DNA of 64,000 nt from Bin22 sp965207275 (lineage in GTDB: Bacteria; Chloroflexota; Dehalococcoidia; Lucifugimonadales; UBA3495), in contig CBDBMH010000001.1 in NCBI GenBank assembly GCA_965207275.1, positions 62,001 to 126,000 of the forward strand, in the 5' to 3' direction. The notes below the pieces were generated by a model that was not told the origin of the DNA, searched no databases, and saw only the letters and a list, made by a program, of their open reading frames with translations. The first letter of the stretch is position 1, and every line of letters begins with the position of its first letter. Below are positions 35,663 through 45,324 of the stretch, in pieces. A program made the translations under genes and the position numbers.

Positions 35663-37318
35663 CTATTCCCACACAACGGTGACATCGTTCGAGTAAACCG
35701 ATATGTCCCGGTGGTTCGGCAGGTCATATTCCACCTCCAACTGGTACGAAACCGTCTTCGCCTGTCTTGGCCCACTTAGCGGTATGGTGGTTTCCGGCAC
35801 ACCAGATATTTCCACCCAACTGCGGTTCCCGCTGCTGCCAAGGACCCACACGATGTAAGAGACGTCACGGGCTGCATGGGGTAGGTCGGCCACGGCCACG
35901 GTGAGGGTTACGGACCCAGTGTGGCGCTGGGTCGTTGGGGAGACGCTGAGGCTCACGCTGGGCGGGTTCCCGTCGTCCACGTCGGATAGCGAAATTCGCA
36001 CGGCGATGCTGCTGTCCACCTCCGCGTCGGGTCCGCTTTCCCGGTTCTTGTCATCCCGGACATGCATTACCAGGTCATAGGTTCGCACGGACTCATAGTC
36101 CAGGTGCGCGCCGGTGGCCACCTTGATCTGCCCACCCTGGGCCACGCTCTCCACCTCGAAGTTGCCGTGCCCGTGGCCGGTCAGCTCATAAGTCAGCGGG
36201 TCGCTGTCGGCCTGGCGCACCGGCACCGGGGCCCCCACCAACGTACCGGCGGCTGAATTCTCCGGAATCGTCCTGTCCGGCGCCCGGAACATGGGCTGCT
36301 CGTTCAGGGTCAACGGGCCGACCTGGAAGATGTACCGCTTCACGTCGGTGGAAACGATGTGATGCTCACTGACGGGGTGCCACAGTTCGCCTTCCGGCAG
36401 GTCGGCGGGCCGTACCTGACGGGTGTGGCCGTTAAGGTGCACCTCCAGCTCGTAGGTGCCGGTCTTGGTGAAAGCCCACTGGAGGCTCCGGTACTGGCCC
36501 GGTTCCATGTCAAACCGGCCGGTGTCGGTCAGTTCACTATTCCAGATGGCCCGCTTTTTCTTCGTCCCCGGGGCCGGGGAGTCGTCGAAGACGTAGATGT
36601 GGCCGAACAGCCGTGGGTGGACGCCCAACTCGCGCTCCGCCTCGATTTCATACCAAAACGGCGCGACGGAATTGTCTTCTTCGTCCACCAGGTGCCAGTA
36701 CTTGGCGTCGAACAGGGCGGTGGAGAAGCTGATCTGAAAGTCGGAGGCCTCTTCTACCACGTCGGGGGTGTTTCGGTCGTCGCCAGGCCGCAGCCAATAA
36801 ACCTGCTGGCCCACGGCGTCATCCACGCCGTCGTCGTCCGCGTCGCCCTTCGCGAAGAAGGGATACGCGGCCACGTCGGCGGCGGTCAGGGTGTGATCGT
36901 CGGTCACCTGGAAGACGGTGTGGTCGATGTTGATGTCCGTCGCCTGGCGCGTGGTGGTAACGTTCCCTTCGTTATTCACCACCTCCAGTTCGGGAGGGCA
37001 GAAGTTCAGGCTCATCAGCCCGGCCCAGGGATCATTCTCTCCGGTAGGCCGGTGGGGTTCGTCGGCGTCGAAGTCGTAGTAGGCGTCAAAGAGAGCGAGA
37101 TGGCCGGAATTCACCTGATCCACCGGAAACTCCGGCACATCATAGAAATCGTCAAACCCCGGGCCGCAGCGCGGGGGGGCATAGGCATTGTCCGTGCTTT
37201 GGGCCTGCGTAGGCCCGGCGGTCAGGATCGCCGCCACCGCGATGGCGGCGACAAGGGCCAGCGCCAGGACGGCGCCGAGGAGTTTGAGGGGGATGGATGC
37301 GCTGCTTAGGGTCTGCAT
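35663..37318 (-). CDS. Exported surface protein with anchor-type and cadherin-like domains (551 aa)
   Basis: An N-terminal signal anchor ('LKLLGAVLALALVAAIAVAAILTAGPTQA') leads to a domain with 'ALFDAKYWHLVDE', 'HIYVFDDSPAPG' and 'WAFTKTGTYELEVHLNG', resembling actinobacterial surface-anchored (choice-of-anchor M type) proteins. A cadherin-like repeat follows ('ENSAAGTLVGAPVPVRQADSDPLTYELTG...DYESVRTYDLVMHVRD'), then an Ig-like end. The ATG at 37318 was chosen because it abuts the signal segment; 37375 is an alternative. It lies just upstream of the Calx-beta gene on the same strand, so both may contribute to one surface structure. Confidence 0.75.
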   Translation of the reverse strand: MQTLSSASIPLKLLGAVLALALVAAIAVAAILTAGPTQAQSTDNAYAPPRCGPGFDDFYDVPEFPVDQVNSGHLALFDAYYDFDADEPHRPTGENDPWAGLMSLNFCPPELEVVNNEGNVTTTRQATDINIDHTVFQVTDDHTLTAADVAAYPFFAKGDADDDGVDDAVGQQVYWLRPGDDRNTPDVVEEASDFQISFSTALFDAKYWHLVDEEDNSVAPFWYEIEAERELGVHPRLFGHIYVFDDSPAPGTKKKRAIWNSELTDTGRFDMEPGQYRSLQWAFTKTGTYELEVHLNGHTRQVRPADLPEGELWHPVSEHHIVSTDVKRYIFQVGPLTLNEQPMFRAPDRTIPENSAAGTLVGAPVPVRQADSDPLTYELTGHGHGNFEVESVAQGGQIKVATGAHLDYESVRTYDLVMHVRDDKNRESGPDAEVDSSIAVRISLSDVDDGNPPSVSLSVSPTTQRHTGSVTLTVAVADLPHAARDVSYIVWVLGSSGNRSWVEISGVPETTIPLSGPRQAKTVSYQLEVEYDLPNHRDISVYSNDVTVVWE

Positions 37319-37955
37319 GGGATTCTCTGGTTCCCTCGCTTTCGAAATTTCAATTGGGCCGGTTCGTTGTTCCAAGTGTCGCGCCCAAGGCGCGTATCGG
37401 TTTCCTACACTGGTTCATCTCCATGCCGGACTCCCTGATTTTGAGGAATCACCGGCGTTAGACCACATCCGCTAGCTCCCGTCGCCGGCCTGAATCGAGG
37501 CCGCGAAGCTACACCAATGGAATGAAGTATCATGTCATGCCAACTAACGACTCATAGTACCAATACGGCTCGGGGAACGATGCCACCCTGCGCTCACCGG
37601 CGGCCTTTTGGAAGGAATCAAAGGCTGGGACAGCCAGCCCGACGTTATTGATACTTAATTGAGACTGTGTATCTTGTGGGAAAGAATACCTTGTCGGCGC
37701 GGTCGCTGTCAACCGGGTGGTCACAGTTGGCAGCGTTCCCAATCAGGTGGCCAATCAACGGGAAACATCAGCCTGGATTCCTGCCTTCGCAGAAAGGACG
37801 GGTTGGAGACGCTAAACCACCTCAATTGGAACGATATCTTCGCAGTCTCCTGTGCCATTCGATTGCCCGCCTCGTGTCTGCCCAGCTTCTCCAATTCTAC
37901 CGGCGTTCCGCTTCACGCTGCGGCGCCTGCCCAGGCTGGCATCAACTTCATACCC
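37319..37955. other. Intergenic stretch with interspersed repeat
   Basis: No convincing gene. Near 37763-37793 the sequence CTGGATTCCTGCCTTCGCAG followed by AAAGGACG matches the common dispersed palindrome whose usual form has GGATTCCCGC/GCGGGAATGA arms; this copy has decayed. Confidence 0.4.
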
Positions 37956-38084
37956 TCATTCGTGGAGCCCCGTCTCTTCCGCGGCTACCCGCCATTCCTT
38001 TCTGACCGACGGGGCGTCGGGTTCCAGCCGGATTATCTCGTCGTAGTCCCGCAGCCCCTTCTCTGGTTGCCGCAAGTCTATGAG
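37956..38084 (-). pseudogene. C-terminal fragment of a TPR-like protein
   Basis: The minus-strand reading 'LRQPEKGLRDYDEIIRLEPDAPSVRKEWRVAAEETGLHE' ends at TGA 37956. The 'YDEIIRLEPDAP' core is typical of a tetratricopeptide repeat. The upstream part is missing; the recombinase remnant begins ~20 bases away, suggesting that insertion removed it. Confidence 0.4.
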
Positions 38085-38103
38085 TGGGCAAAGCTATTGG
38101 AGA

Positions 38104-39015
38104 TCAGTTCCGTCCAAATCCACCACCCACGAGTAGCTTAGTTTTGTGTGTTGATTGAGAAATGGGGATGGTATAGCGCACCACCGCGCCCCCGGGCTGC
38201 ACCACGATCTCCTTCACGAATGACTCGATGAAGGCCCGCCGCTCGGTAAGCTCGCTCTCGTTAAGATACCTGCTCAGGTCCTCGCAGTAGGCCGTGATGG
38301 TTTCAACATCGTCCAGCACCACCCGGCGCTGGGAAAGCAACACCCTGGCCTCCTCCGCCGTCGCCACAAGTTTCTCCTGCCGCTCCCGGTGATCCCTGAT
38401 GCGGGGCTTGAAGTCCTCGATGTCCAGGTCGGTGGTTTCCGCTAGGTTGTAGAGCCGTTCCAGCCGCCGCTTCACGTCGGCCAGCTCCGCCTCGGCGGTC
38501 TCCAGCCTCTGGCGCTGCTCCCGGGCGATGCCGTCCATCTCCTCGTCCACCAGCCTGACCAGCTCCCGTATGTTGGACTCGGTGAGCACGTTCTCCCGAA
38601 TCTTCCCGACCACCATCTCCTCGAAGCGACGGGCGTTCAGCCTGGGACAGTCGCAGGCCCCGCTGCCCCGCTTCATCAGGGACTGGCAGACGTAGTAGGC
38701 GAACTGCCCGCCCTTGGAGTCCTGGCCGGACATGGCCCGGCTGCAACTGCGGCACTTCACCAGCCCGCTGAGCAGGTATGAGCTTCCCACACGGCGGGGA
38801 TGCGCCTTCCTGGGGGCACGAGAACTCATCTGCTTGTTTACCTTGCGGAACTGGGTCCTGGTGACGAGTGCGGGGAACGCCTTCTCCACCCGCACCGGCT
38901 CCTCCTTGTCCCTGGCGCCTCCGCCCCAGAGCAAAGTGCCGGTGTAAGCTTCGTTTCGGAGGATGATGTGGACGCCGTTCTTGGACCAGGGCCTGCCGGT
39001 GGGGTTGGCGATGCC
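38104..39015 (-). pseudogene. C-terminal remnant of a beta-type serine recombinase
   Basis: Codes for the recombinase-domain end ('GIANPTGRPWSKNGVHIILRNEAYTGTLLWG'), the zinc ribbon and coiled coil ('RSCSRAMSGQDSKGGQFAYYVCQSLMKRGSGACDCPRLNARRF') and the last 'ESFVKEIVVQPGGAVVRYTIP'. It is closest to beta2 at 52127-54058. The catalytic N-terminal half is absent: homology stops exactly where the IS21 element begins at 39016, and the other side of the IS does not resume it. The 3' end also diverges after 'YTIPISQ'. It cannot be active. Confidence 0.85.
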
Positions 39016-39111
39016 TGTCAATTTACAGGGTCTTTAGGCCAGTGATTTACACGGACATTAGGCCACCCTGGGGCGTGGTCAATGAATGAATATCAGGTTA
39101 TGGACGGCGGG

Positions 39112-39897
39112 TCAATCACCTCCTTTGCCCAGGATCTTGGCCACCTTGCCCAGCAGGGTGCGGTGGGGCGACAGGCGCTCCCGGTAGCTCTGGCCCTCGA
39201 TGACGATCTGGTAGCTGGTGTTGGCCAGGCGGTCCAGGGCGCTGTTGCCCAGGATGGGGTCGTTGAAGAGGCTGAGCCATTCCTCCACGGCCCGGTTGCT
39301 GGTTACGACGAAGCTGGAGGCCCGGTGCTTGTCGATGATCAGTTGGTAGAGGTCGGCGGACTGCTGGGCGGAGAAGCGGTGCAGGCCCAGGTCGTCCAGT
39401 ATGAGCAGGTCCGGGGTGAGGAAGGAGCGGAAGGTCTTGTCGGTGGAGTTATCGGCCCGGGCCTGGTTCATGGCCTTGAAGAAGTCGTCGGCGTGGACGA
39501 AGCGGACGGAGTGTCCGGCGCGGACGGCGGCGTGGCCCAGGGCCTGGGCCAGGAAGCTCTTGCCGACGCCGGCGGGACCCACCAGGAGGACGTGTTCGCG
39601 CCTGTCCAGGAATTCCAGGGAGAAGGCGGCGTCCAGCAATCGTCGGTCCAGGGTGATGTCGGCAGTCCAGTCGAAGTCCTCCAGGCGGCAGATTTCCTGG
39701 AAGCCGGCCCGGTGCAGGCGGGTCTCTGTGCGGCGGTGGTCGCGGCGGTTCACCTCATCGGAGAGGATGATCTCCAGGAAGGAGGCGTAGTCCAGTTGCT
39801 CCCTTCGGGCCAGGGCGATGCGCTCGGGGAGGGTGGCGGCCATGGCCCCCAGCTTGAGGGACTTGAGCAGTGGGGTGAGGTCAGTGGTCTTGGACAT
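39112..39897 (-). CDS. istB: IstB transposition helper ATPase (261 aa)
   Basis: AAA+ ATPase that assembles on target DNA and activates IstA. Walker A 'GPAGVGKS' at 107-114 and Walker B 'LLILDDLG' at about 164-171 are intact, and the N-terminal 'LLKSLKLGAMAATLPERIALARREQLDYASFLEIIL' is the usual IstB start. Normal length. It overlaps the end of istA by 17 bases. Confidence 0.93.
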   Translation of the reverse strand: MSKTTDLTPLLKSLKLGAMAATLPERIALARREQLDYASFLEIILSDEVNRRDHRRTETRLHRAGFQEICRLEDFDWTADITLDRRLLDAAFSLEFLDRREHVLLVGPAGVGKSFLAQALGHAAVRAGHSVRFVHADDFFKAMNQARADNSTDKTFRSFLTPDLLILDDLGLHRFSAQQSADLYQLIIDKHRASSFVVTSNRAVEEWLSLFNDPILGNSALDRLANTSYQIVIEGQSYRERLSPHRTLLGKVAKILGKGGD

Positions 39898-41479
39898 GGG
39901 TGATCACCTCCGGTGGGTGGATTGGAGCATGAGCGGAATGGGCGAATACGGAGCCGGGCCGGGCGAAGCGTCCGGCGGGTGGGGGCAGGGGCAGTTGGGG
40001 CGAGGTCTCCTCGTCCAGGGCCTGCACCAGGATGCGCTCCAGGCGGCGGACGTCGATGAGGTCCACGTCCAAGGCCCTCCGGCAGGCGGCGTCCAGGCGC
40101 GGGCCGGTGTAGCGCTCGGCCAGGCGCAGCAGCTTGTGCCCCTGGCGGAGCTTGGCCCAGGGCAGGGGGTCGGCCAGGAGGCGCTGGGCGAATTCACCCA
40201 CCGCCGGCCCCAGCCGGGCCGCCTCCCGCTTGAGCTGGTCCGGCGCCCTGGTGGTGTAGGGGCCGATGCGGGCGGGATAGTCCTTTGGATCGGTGGCGCG
40301 TCCGCCCTTGGGCTGGCGCAGGTGGACCTTGATCAGGCGGCCCTTGTAATAGACGTGCACCAGCTTGCTGTCGGCGCGGACCTCCACCTTCTGCCCCGGC
40401 GGGCAGAGGTCCGAGGGCACCGAGTACAGGGCCTGCTGGCACTGGACGTGGTGGTCGGGATGCACCTTGAGGGTGCGCCAGTGGGCGATCTCGTAGGGTT
40501 CGCCGTCCCAGGGGAGCAGGGTGTGGCGCTCCTCCTCCTGGAAGACCACCAGCGGCTGGCGGCGGGTGGTGCCGTGGACGCGGGTGCCCGCCACCTCCCG
40601 GCACCACCTGGGGGCCTCGGCCCTGACGTGGGCCAGGCTGTCGAAGCTGGCGCCCTTGAAGAAGCGCTCCCGGGCGTAGGGCACGCCCCGCTCCACCTTG
40701 GGCTTGTCCCTGGGGTGGCGCACCCGGGCCGGGTCGGCGAAGAAGCCCCGGCGCTGGGCGTACTCCAGGAAGCTCCTGGTCAGCACAGGATTCAGCGAGT
40801 CCGGTCCCACCACCGCGGCGGGGAAGTTGTCGATGACCAGGTAGCGGGGCACGCCGCCGAAGAAGGCCCAGGCCGCCTCCAGTCCGGCGATGACTTCGGG
40901 CAGCGTCTGCTGGTGCATGGGCCAGAGGAAGCAGTGGCGGGAATGGCACAGCACGACGATCATGGCCCAGACCAGCTTGCGCTTTCCCGCGGCCGGGTCC
41001 GGCACCAGGGCCAGGCGCCCGAAGTCCACCTCGGCCACCTCCCCCGGCAGGGTGTCCTCCATGCGCACCGTGGTACTGCCCAGCCTGGTCCAGCTGCGCC
41101 TGATGATGAATCGCCGCAGGGACTGGTAGGACACCTGGCAGCCGCGAACCGCCAGCAACTCGTGGATGCGGGTCAGCTGCAACCGGTCGCCGGTGAGCCA
41201 CTGGTAGACCTGGTCTCCCCACGGCTCCAGCAGGTCGTCGGTGGGCGTAACCACCCGGCGCGGGCCCACTTGCCCAATGGCCGCCAGGCGGCTCAACTGC
41301 TCCTCGCTGGGAACCGGCCCGTCCCGGGCGATGCCCTCCGTCTCCGCCGTCGCCAGGTACTTGGCCACCGTGTCCCGCGACAGCCCGGTGCTCTCCGCGA
41401 TCTGCCGGCGGCTCTGTCCCGCCTGCCAGCGGCGGATCAATTCTCCTATTTCCATTCGGGGAACCTCCCGGTACGCCAT
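39881..41479 (-). CDS. istA: IstA transposase (532 aa)
   Basis: DDE transposase of IS21. The N-terminal HTH ('SRRQIAESTGLSRDTVAKYLA') binds the ends. The catalytic triad is visible as Asp152 in 'AEVDFGRL', Asp217 in 'YLVIDNF' and Glu263 in 'KPKVERGV'. The start is the ATG behind GGAGGTGCAGCG; a second ATG eight codons in, behind GGGAGG, is also possible. All parts look intact, so the element may still be active. Confidence 0.93.
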   Translation of the reverse strand: MAYREVPRMEIGELIRRWQAGQSRRQIAESTGLSRDTVAKYLATAETEGIARDGPVPSEEQLSRLAAIGQVGPRRVVTPTDDLLEPWGDQVYQWLTGDRLQLTRIHELLAVRGCQVSYQSLRRFIIRRSWTRLGSTTVRMEDTLPGEVAEVDFGRLALVPDPAAGKRKLVWAMIVVLCHSRHCFLWPMHQQTLPEVIAGLEAAWAFFGGVPRYLVIDNFPAAVVGPDSLNPVLTRSFLEYAQRRGFFADPARVRHPRDKPKVERGVPYARERFFKGASFDSLAHVRAEAPRWCREVAGTRVHGTTRRQPLVVFQEEERHTLLPWDGEPYEIAHWRTLKVHPDHHVQCQQALYSVPSDLCPPGQKVEVRADSKLVHVYYKGRLIKVHLRQPKGGRATDPKDYPARIGPYTTRAPDQLKREAARLGPAVGEFAQRLLADPLPWAKLRQGHKLLRLAERYTGPRLDAACRRALDVDLIDVRRLERILVQALDEETSPQLPLPPPAGRFARPGSVFAHSAHAPIHPPEVITHVQDH

Positions 41480-41667
41480 CGCTGCACCTCCATTCGAAGT
41501 GCAGAAATGGTCGTTGGTGTGGCTCCCAGGGTGGCCTAAAGACCCTGTAAATCTGCCGGCCTAAAGACTCTGTAAATTTCTCCGTTTACTGGCCTAATGT
41601 TCCTGGTCATTGACAGTGAGGCTCAATGTACCAACAGTAAAGGGACGCTATTGACCGAATCGCGGAT

Positions 41668-41976
41668 TTGCCGACAGAGGAGCAGGACAAGCTCTGTCTC
41701 TTGTTGATGGCTCAGATAGAAGAATATGAAGCGCCCACGGAATCCAAAGGAAGGGTCGTCCTTGGAAAGACAGCGCAGGCAATAGCCACCGGCGTGCTGG
41801 CTACAGCGGACTATGCGATAAAGATGTTCCTTAGGACTCGGGCCAACGAGAGAACTATCCTGCCAACCAGGCGTGGGTCCACCTCAGACTACGTCCTCGT
41901 TCAGTTGGACGCTGGTGACATTCGTGCCCATATGCCGCAGGACTTCTTCTTCAGACTTGCCGACCAGGTCGACTAG
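41668..41976 (+). CDS. Hypothetical protein, possibly truncated (102 aa)
   Basis: Open from a TAA near 41639, using a TTG start. 'LPTEEQDKLCLLLMAQIEEYE' and 'LGKTAQAIATGVLATADYAIKMFLRTRANERTILPTRRGSTSDYVLVQLD' look like real protein with no family recognised. Lower GC than its surroundings. It lies right behind the IS21 right end, so its N-terminus may have been lost with the IS-linked rearrangement. Confidence 0.35.
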   Translation: MPTEEQDKLCLLLMAQIEEYEAPTESKGRVVLGKTAQAIATGVLATADYAIKMFLRTRANERTILPTRRGSTSDYVLVQLDAGDIRAHMPQDFFFRLADQVD

Positions 41977-42161
41977 CGTCTCTTGGCCCGACGTATGGTC
42001 ATGAAGCTAGCCGAAGGGCAGGGCTACGATGTGAGCGAATAGATCCTAGCGCTCCAGGCAACATCTTCGACGCAATCGGAGAAACGAATGATCTGGAGCC
42101 GCGGTTTGTACTTGGTGCGATAAGGCCTACAATACAAAACAGCGTCTACAAGAACACCAAC

Positions 42162-42389
42162 ATGGCCAAGGATTTTCGGGTGTGCATGAGCCACCTCCGT
42201 CTTCAACTGCCACTGGACAGCAAGACTGTGGGTCCCGGTGAGGAGCTGGAGTTCGTTGGGGAGTGGGAGCAAGTTGACAACCGGGGGGAGCCGGTTCCCC
42301 CAGGCGTCTATCTGGTGCGTAGTGTGCTGTACTTGGACCCTCCTGAGAGGCTTGTAACCGAGGCCCATGAGTTGGAGGTGGTCAAATGA
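42162..42389 (+). CDS. BsuPI-like domain fragment (75 aa)
   Basis: 'LDSKTVGPGEELEFVGEWEQVDNRGEPVPPGVYLVRSVLYLDPPERL' matches the second half of the intracellular proteinase inhibitor (BsuPI) beta-sandwich, including the 'W.Q.D..G..VPPG.Y' signature. The first half, normally ~50 residues, is missing or frameshifted upstream (42000-42160). The stop overlaps the next start as ATGA, so it is translationally linked to the META lipoprotein. Confidence 0.5.
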   Translation: MAKDFRVCMSHLRLQLPLDSKTVGPGEELEFVGEWEQVDNRGEPVPPGVYLVRSVLYLDPPERLVTEAHELEVVK

Positions 42390-44560
42390 GGTCTATCGTG
42401 CTCATTGGGCCGCTGACCATTCTCCTGCTCCTCGTGGTTGCCTGCGGCGGCGACGGTCCCGACCTGGACCTGGTTGGAGAAGGCACATGGGTCCTCGAAA
42501 CGTTGGACGGTCGACCGATCATCGAAGAGTCTACGATAACGCTGAGGGTTGGCGACAGCTGGATTGACGGTATCGACGGGTGCAACTCCTACGGCGGGCG
42601 ATCCGAGGAGGGTGCGCCTGTTGCCGGTGCGGATGGGGTGCTCTCAATCCCGCCCTTCGGAGCCACCCAGATGTTGTGCCCCGAGCCCGAGGGCGTCATG
42701 GACCAGGCCGATGCATACATCGCGGCCCTGGCGCAGGGGGAAAGGTTCGTCGTTGCGGATGACCGGCTGGAGGTCCTCGACAGCGGCGGCGCGACCAGGC
42801 TGATCTTCGTCAGGCGGGCGCCGCTGCCGGGAAGTCCCTTTGACCTTAAGGGCACTGCGTGGCGACTCATCATCGAGGGCGATGCGATGGACGGCGCTCG
42901 TGCGCCGACCCTGGCTTTTCTGGACCATCGATTGGTCACCGGCGCGACCGCCTGTCGCAGCTACGTAGCAACGCACCGAGCGTCCGAGGGTGCGCTCAGG
43001 TTTCCGGGGAAAGGAATGCTAGGGTCCTCACGGCAGCCGTGCACAAAGAATGAGAGGACTCTGGAGGGCGAGTTCACCGACTTCCTGACGTGGGCGAGGG
43101 AGTACTCGATTGACGAGACGGGAGGATCGGGCCGCCTCACAATCTGGAGCATCAGGGGCAAGACGCTGACCTTCGAGCCATTGCCGCAGGCCGTCGAGGG
43201 CGTCTCCGACACGGACTGGTCCCTTACGGCCTTCGTCGAGCTCAGGCTCGACCCCGGGGCGTGGCTCCACCGGACCACCAAGGTGGTCCAGGGAACCGAG
43301 GTGACGATAGAGTTCGACGACCACGGCATCAGCGGGTTCACGGGGTGCAACGTTTACGGGGGTCAGGCAATGGTCGAAGAGGGAACGATCACGGTGGACC
43401 AACAGGCCGTCGCCTCTACGGCGATAGGATGTGCGGAGCCGGAGGGCCTGATGGAGCAGGAGAAGCGCTTCCTCTCTCTGGTGCAGCGGGCCACGCGGTA
43501 CGGCATCTACGGCGACAGTCTCTTCATGCGGACGGATGACGACGTGTTCCTGCTGTTCCAGGCCCGTCCGCCATGGGAGGCGTCACCTCCGCCTGAGACG
43601 AGTACAACTGTGGCTCGCGGTCGCGGGCCTTCACCCACAATCTTCGGACAAGGGTGGAAGGCAGATCAGAGTCTAATAGCGCCCGGTGAGCCGGTCACGG
43701 TCACCCTGGAGCTCAGGAACGTTTGGGACAAGCCCGCCGTGTTCAGCGATTTCCCCACGACGATGACCCTGACCGATGTGGATAAGCGAGTCGAGGAACC
43801 GGTCCCATTGAAACTCCAGATCGGTGGTGGACCGCCTGACCGCATGGAACCTGGTGAGGAACTTGTCGTCTTGGCGACAGTGTCACCCAGCGTGAGCGCC
43901 GGTCTCCAGCCCGGCAGGTATAGCTTGGGGATACGGTTTCAAATCGCCCATACGCCGGGCATACCTGAGCACGGCCAGACACGGTTAGGACTGAACAGCG
44001 GCATCCTCTTCGTCGTCATTCCGCCCGAGGGGGCGCTTGAGGGGAGCGTAGTCGTGGGCAAGGCACTGGAGGGGTACGGGGTCAGGATCACGCTGGACTC
44101 TGTACATTTCACCCTGGAGGAAACGCGCATAATGGCGTTGGCTGAGCCTCTGGCAAACGGCTCAGAGGAGCCCGGACCTGCCCTTGCTGTCACACCCACT
44201 CCCTTCGTCTCATCCCAGAGCACGCCCACACCCTTGGTCTCATCCCAGGTCACACCCACACCCACTCCTGTCGGTGGGCAAATAACGGCCTTGAAGAGAG
44301 ACATTGCCGACCTGACGGCATTTTACAGGCTAGATGGAGGCGCCTGGCACGTCCTGGGGGGGCACGGTTATCGGATGACGGCAGACGGAGTGGATCATGA
44401 ATGGTCCTTCGGCCCTGTCTCGGCCAACGCCAGTACCTTCGAGTTCGCCATCATCCCCGGGGTTCGACCCGGAAGCGACGGTGTGTTCGACTACCCGACG
44501 GGCGACGGCGCCTCGCCGTGGGAGTGGACGGTACTACTTCAAGAGGTTGAGGAACGTTAG
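42386..44560 (+). CDS. Lipoprotein with three META (HslJ-type) domains (724 aa)
   Basis: Signal peptide with lipobox 'LLVVAC' and Cys20. META-like units lie at about 33-135 ('GTWVLETLDGRPI..DGCNSYGG...MLCPEPEGVMDQ'), 148-260 ('GTAWRLIIEGD...GATACRSYVA') and 278-385 ('DTDWSLTAFVE...FTGCNVYGG...IGCAEPEGLMEQE'). A beta-sandwich ('APGEPVTVTLELRNVWDKPAVFSDFP'), a Ser/Thr/Pro linker with repeated 'TPTPLVSSQ' and a C-terminal globular region follow. Single META domains in HslJ are linked to heat and novobiocin tolerance; three in one chain is unusual. The 5' end overlaps the BsuPI-like frame. Confidence 0.8.
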   Translation: MRSIVLIGPLTILLLLVVACGGDGPDLDLVGEGTWVLETLDGRPIIEESTITLRVGDSWIDGIDGCNSYGGRSEEGAPVAGADGVLSIPPFGATQMLCPEPEGVMDQADAYIAALAQGERFVVADDRLEVLDSGGATRLIFVRRAPLPGSPFDLKGTAWRLIIEGDAMDGARAPTLAFLDHRLVTGATACRSYVATHRASEGALRFPGKGMLGSSRQPCTKNERTLEGEFTDFLTWAREYSIDETGGSGRLTIWSIRGKTLTFEPLPQAVEGVSDTDWSLTAFVELRLDPGAWLHRTTKVVQGTEVTIEFDDHGISGFTGCNVYGGQAMVEEGTITVDQQAVASTAIGCAEPEGLMEQEKRFLSLVQRATRYGIYGDSLFMRTDDDVFLLFQARPPWEASPPPETSTTVARGRGPSPTIFGQGWKADQSLIAPGEPVTVTLELRNVWDKPAVFSDFPTTMTLTDVDKRVEEPVPLKLQIGGGPPDRMEPGEELVVLATVSPSVSAGLQPGRYSLGIRFQIAHTPGIPEHGQTRLGLNSGILFVVIPPEGALEGSVVVGKALEGYGVRITLDSVHFTLEETRIMALAEPLANGSEEPGPALAVTPTPFVSSQSTPTPLVSSQVTPTPTPVGGQITALKRDIADLTAFYRLDGGAWHVLGGHGYRMTADGVDHEWSFGPVSANASTFEFAIIPGVRPGSDGVFDYPTGDGASPWEWTVLLQEVEER

Positions 44561-44958
44561 TTGCTGCACAGGATAAGGGCGTACCCCGCTAAACGCCGCT
44601 TCCTGGCGACGCTCGGCCTATCCCTGGTCACGAGCGCAAGTTTCGTTCTGGCCTTCCTCGTACTGGATAGACCAGACAACTCTTGGCAAGCTATGGTGGT
44701 GGGAGGAACCGCGCTGACGATTCCCCCCTCCTGGCTGGCTGGCTATCGCCTCACCCCAGTTACGTAGCATTCTTCCCCACCAGTTTGTTGGTCGGACTCT
44801 ATGTCGCAACGACCATACACGGTTCACGGTGGCACGACTCCGACCCCTACTTGTTCCCCGTAATGCTCACCATCATATACGATGGCCGGGCATCAGCAAC
44901 GTTCTTCGGCGGGTGGCTGGCTCATAGTGCCCTCTCCCGTCTGACAAAGCCCCGGTAG
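44561..44958 (+). pseudogene. Frameshifted small membrane protein
   Basis: Two overlapping frames, 44561-44767 (TTG start, 'LATLGLSLVTSASFVLAFLVLD', one helix) and another ending at 44958 ('YVAFFPTSLLVGLYVATTIHG', 'TFFGGWLAHSALSRL'), would make one ~130-residue membrane protein after a single frame change near 44745. It begins directly at the META gene stop. No family recognised. Confidence 0.4.
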
Positions 44959-45324
44959 ATGGGCTTACCGCCTGTAGGCTCACACTCCTAACCACGACCC
45001 ACTGCCCGCCGTCTCTTATTCGACCCCGGCTGTCTCCAAATCGGCCGTCCATGAGAACCGTATTTTTTTGTGTCCGCTTATTTGTCGATTGGCAAACGAA
45101 GAACGAGGTCTAAGGACACTCTGAACAATGGGGTTATATAGGCATTTTGATTTGTGGCGAGGCACAGGTCCCGCCGATTAGTTCTCTTTTGGATCTTTCT
45201 GACCCTTCCAGACCCCTGCTTCAGGGGTGGTCAGGGCCAATGGGACATACCGTTCCTGGGTCAGGCAGCCATCAAGCCATGAGCCCGTCCCAGATTGGAC
45301 AGCCCCAACAGTAGCGCCATCCGT

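Larger units (their letters stand above)
39016..41615. mobile_element. IS21-family insertion sequence
   Basis: 2.6 kb element with istA and istB on the minus strand. Both ends begin TGTCAAT and carry internal subterminal repeats containing TTTACAGGGTCTTTAGGCC or ACATTAGGCC, typical of IS21 ends. The flanking bases (GATGCC left, GTGAGG right) do not form a target duplication. Confidence 0.88.
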
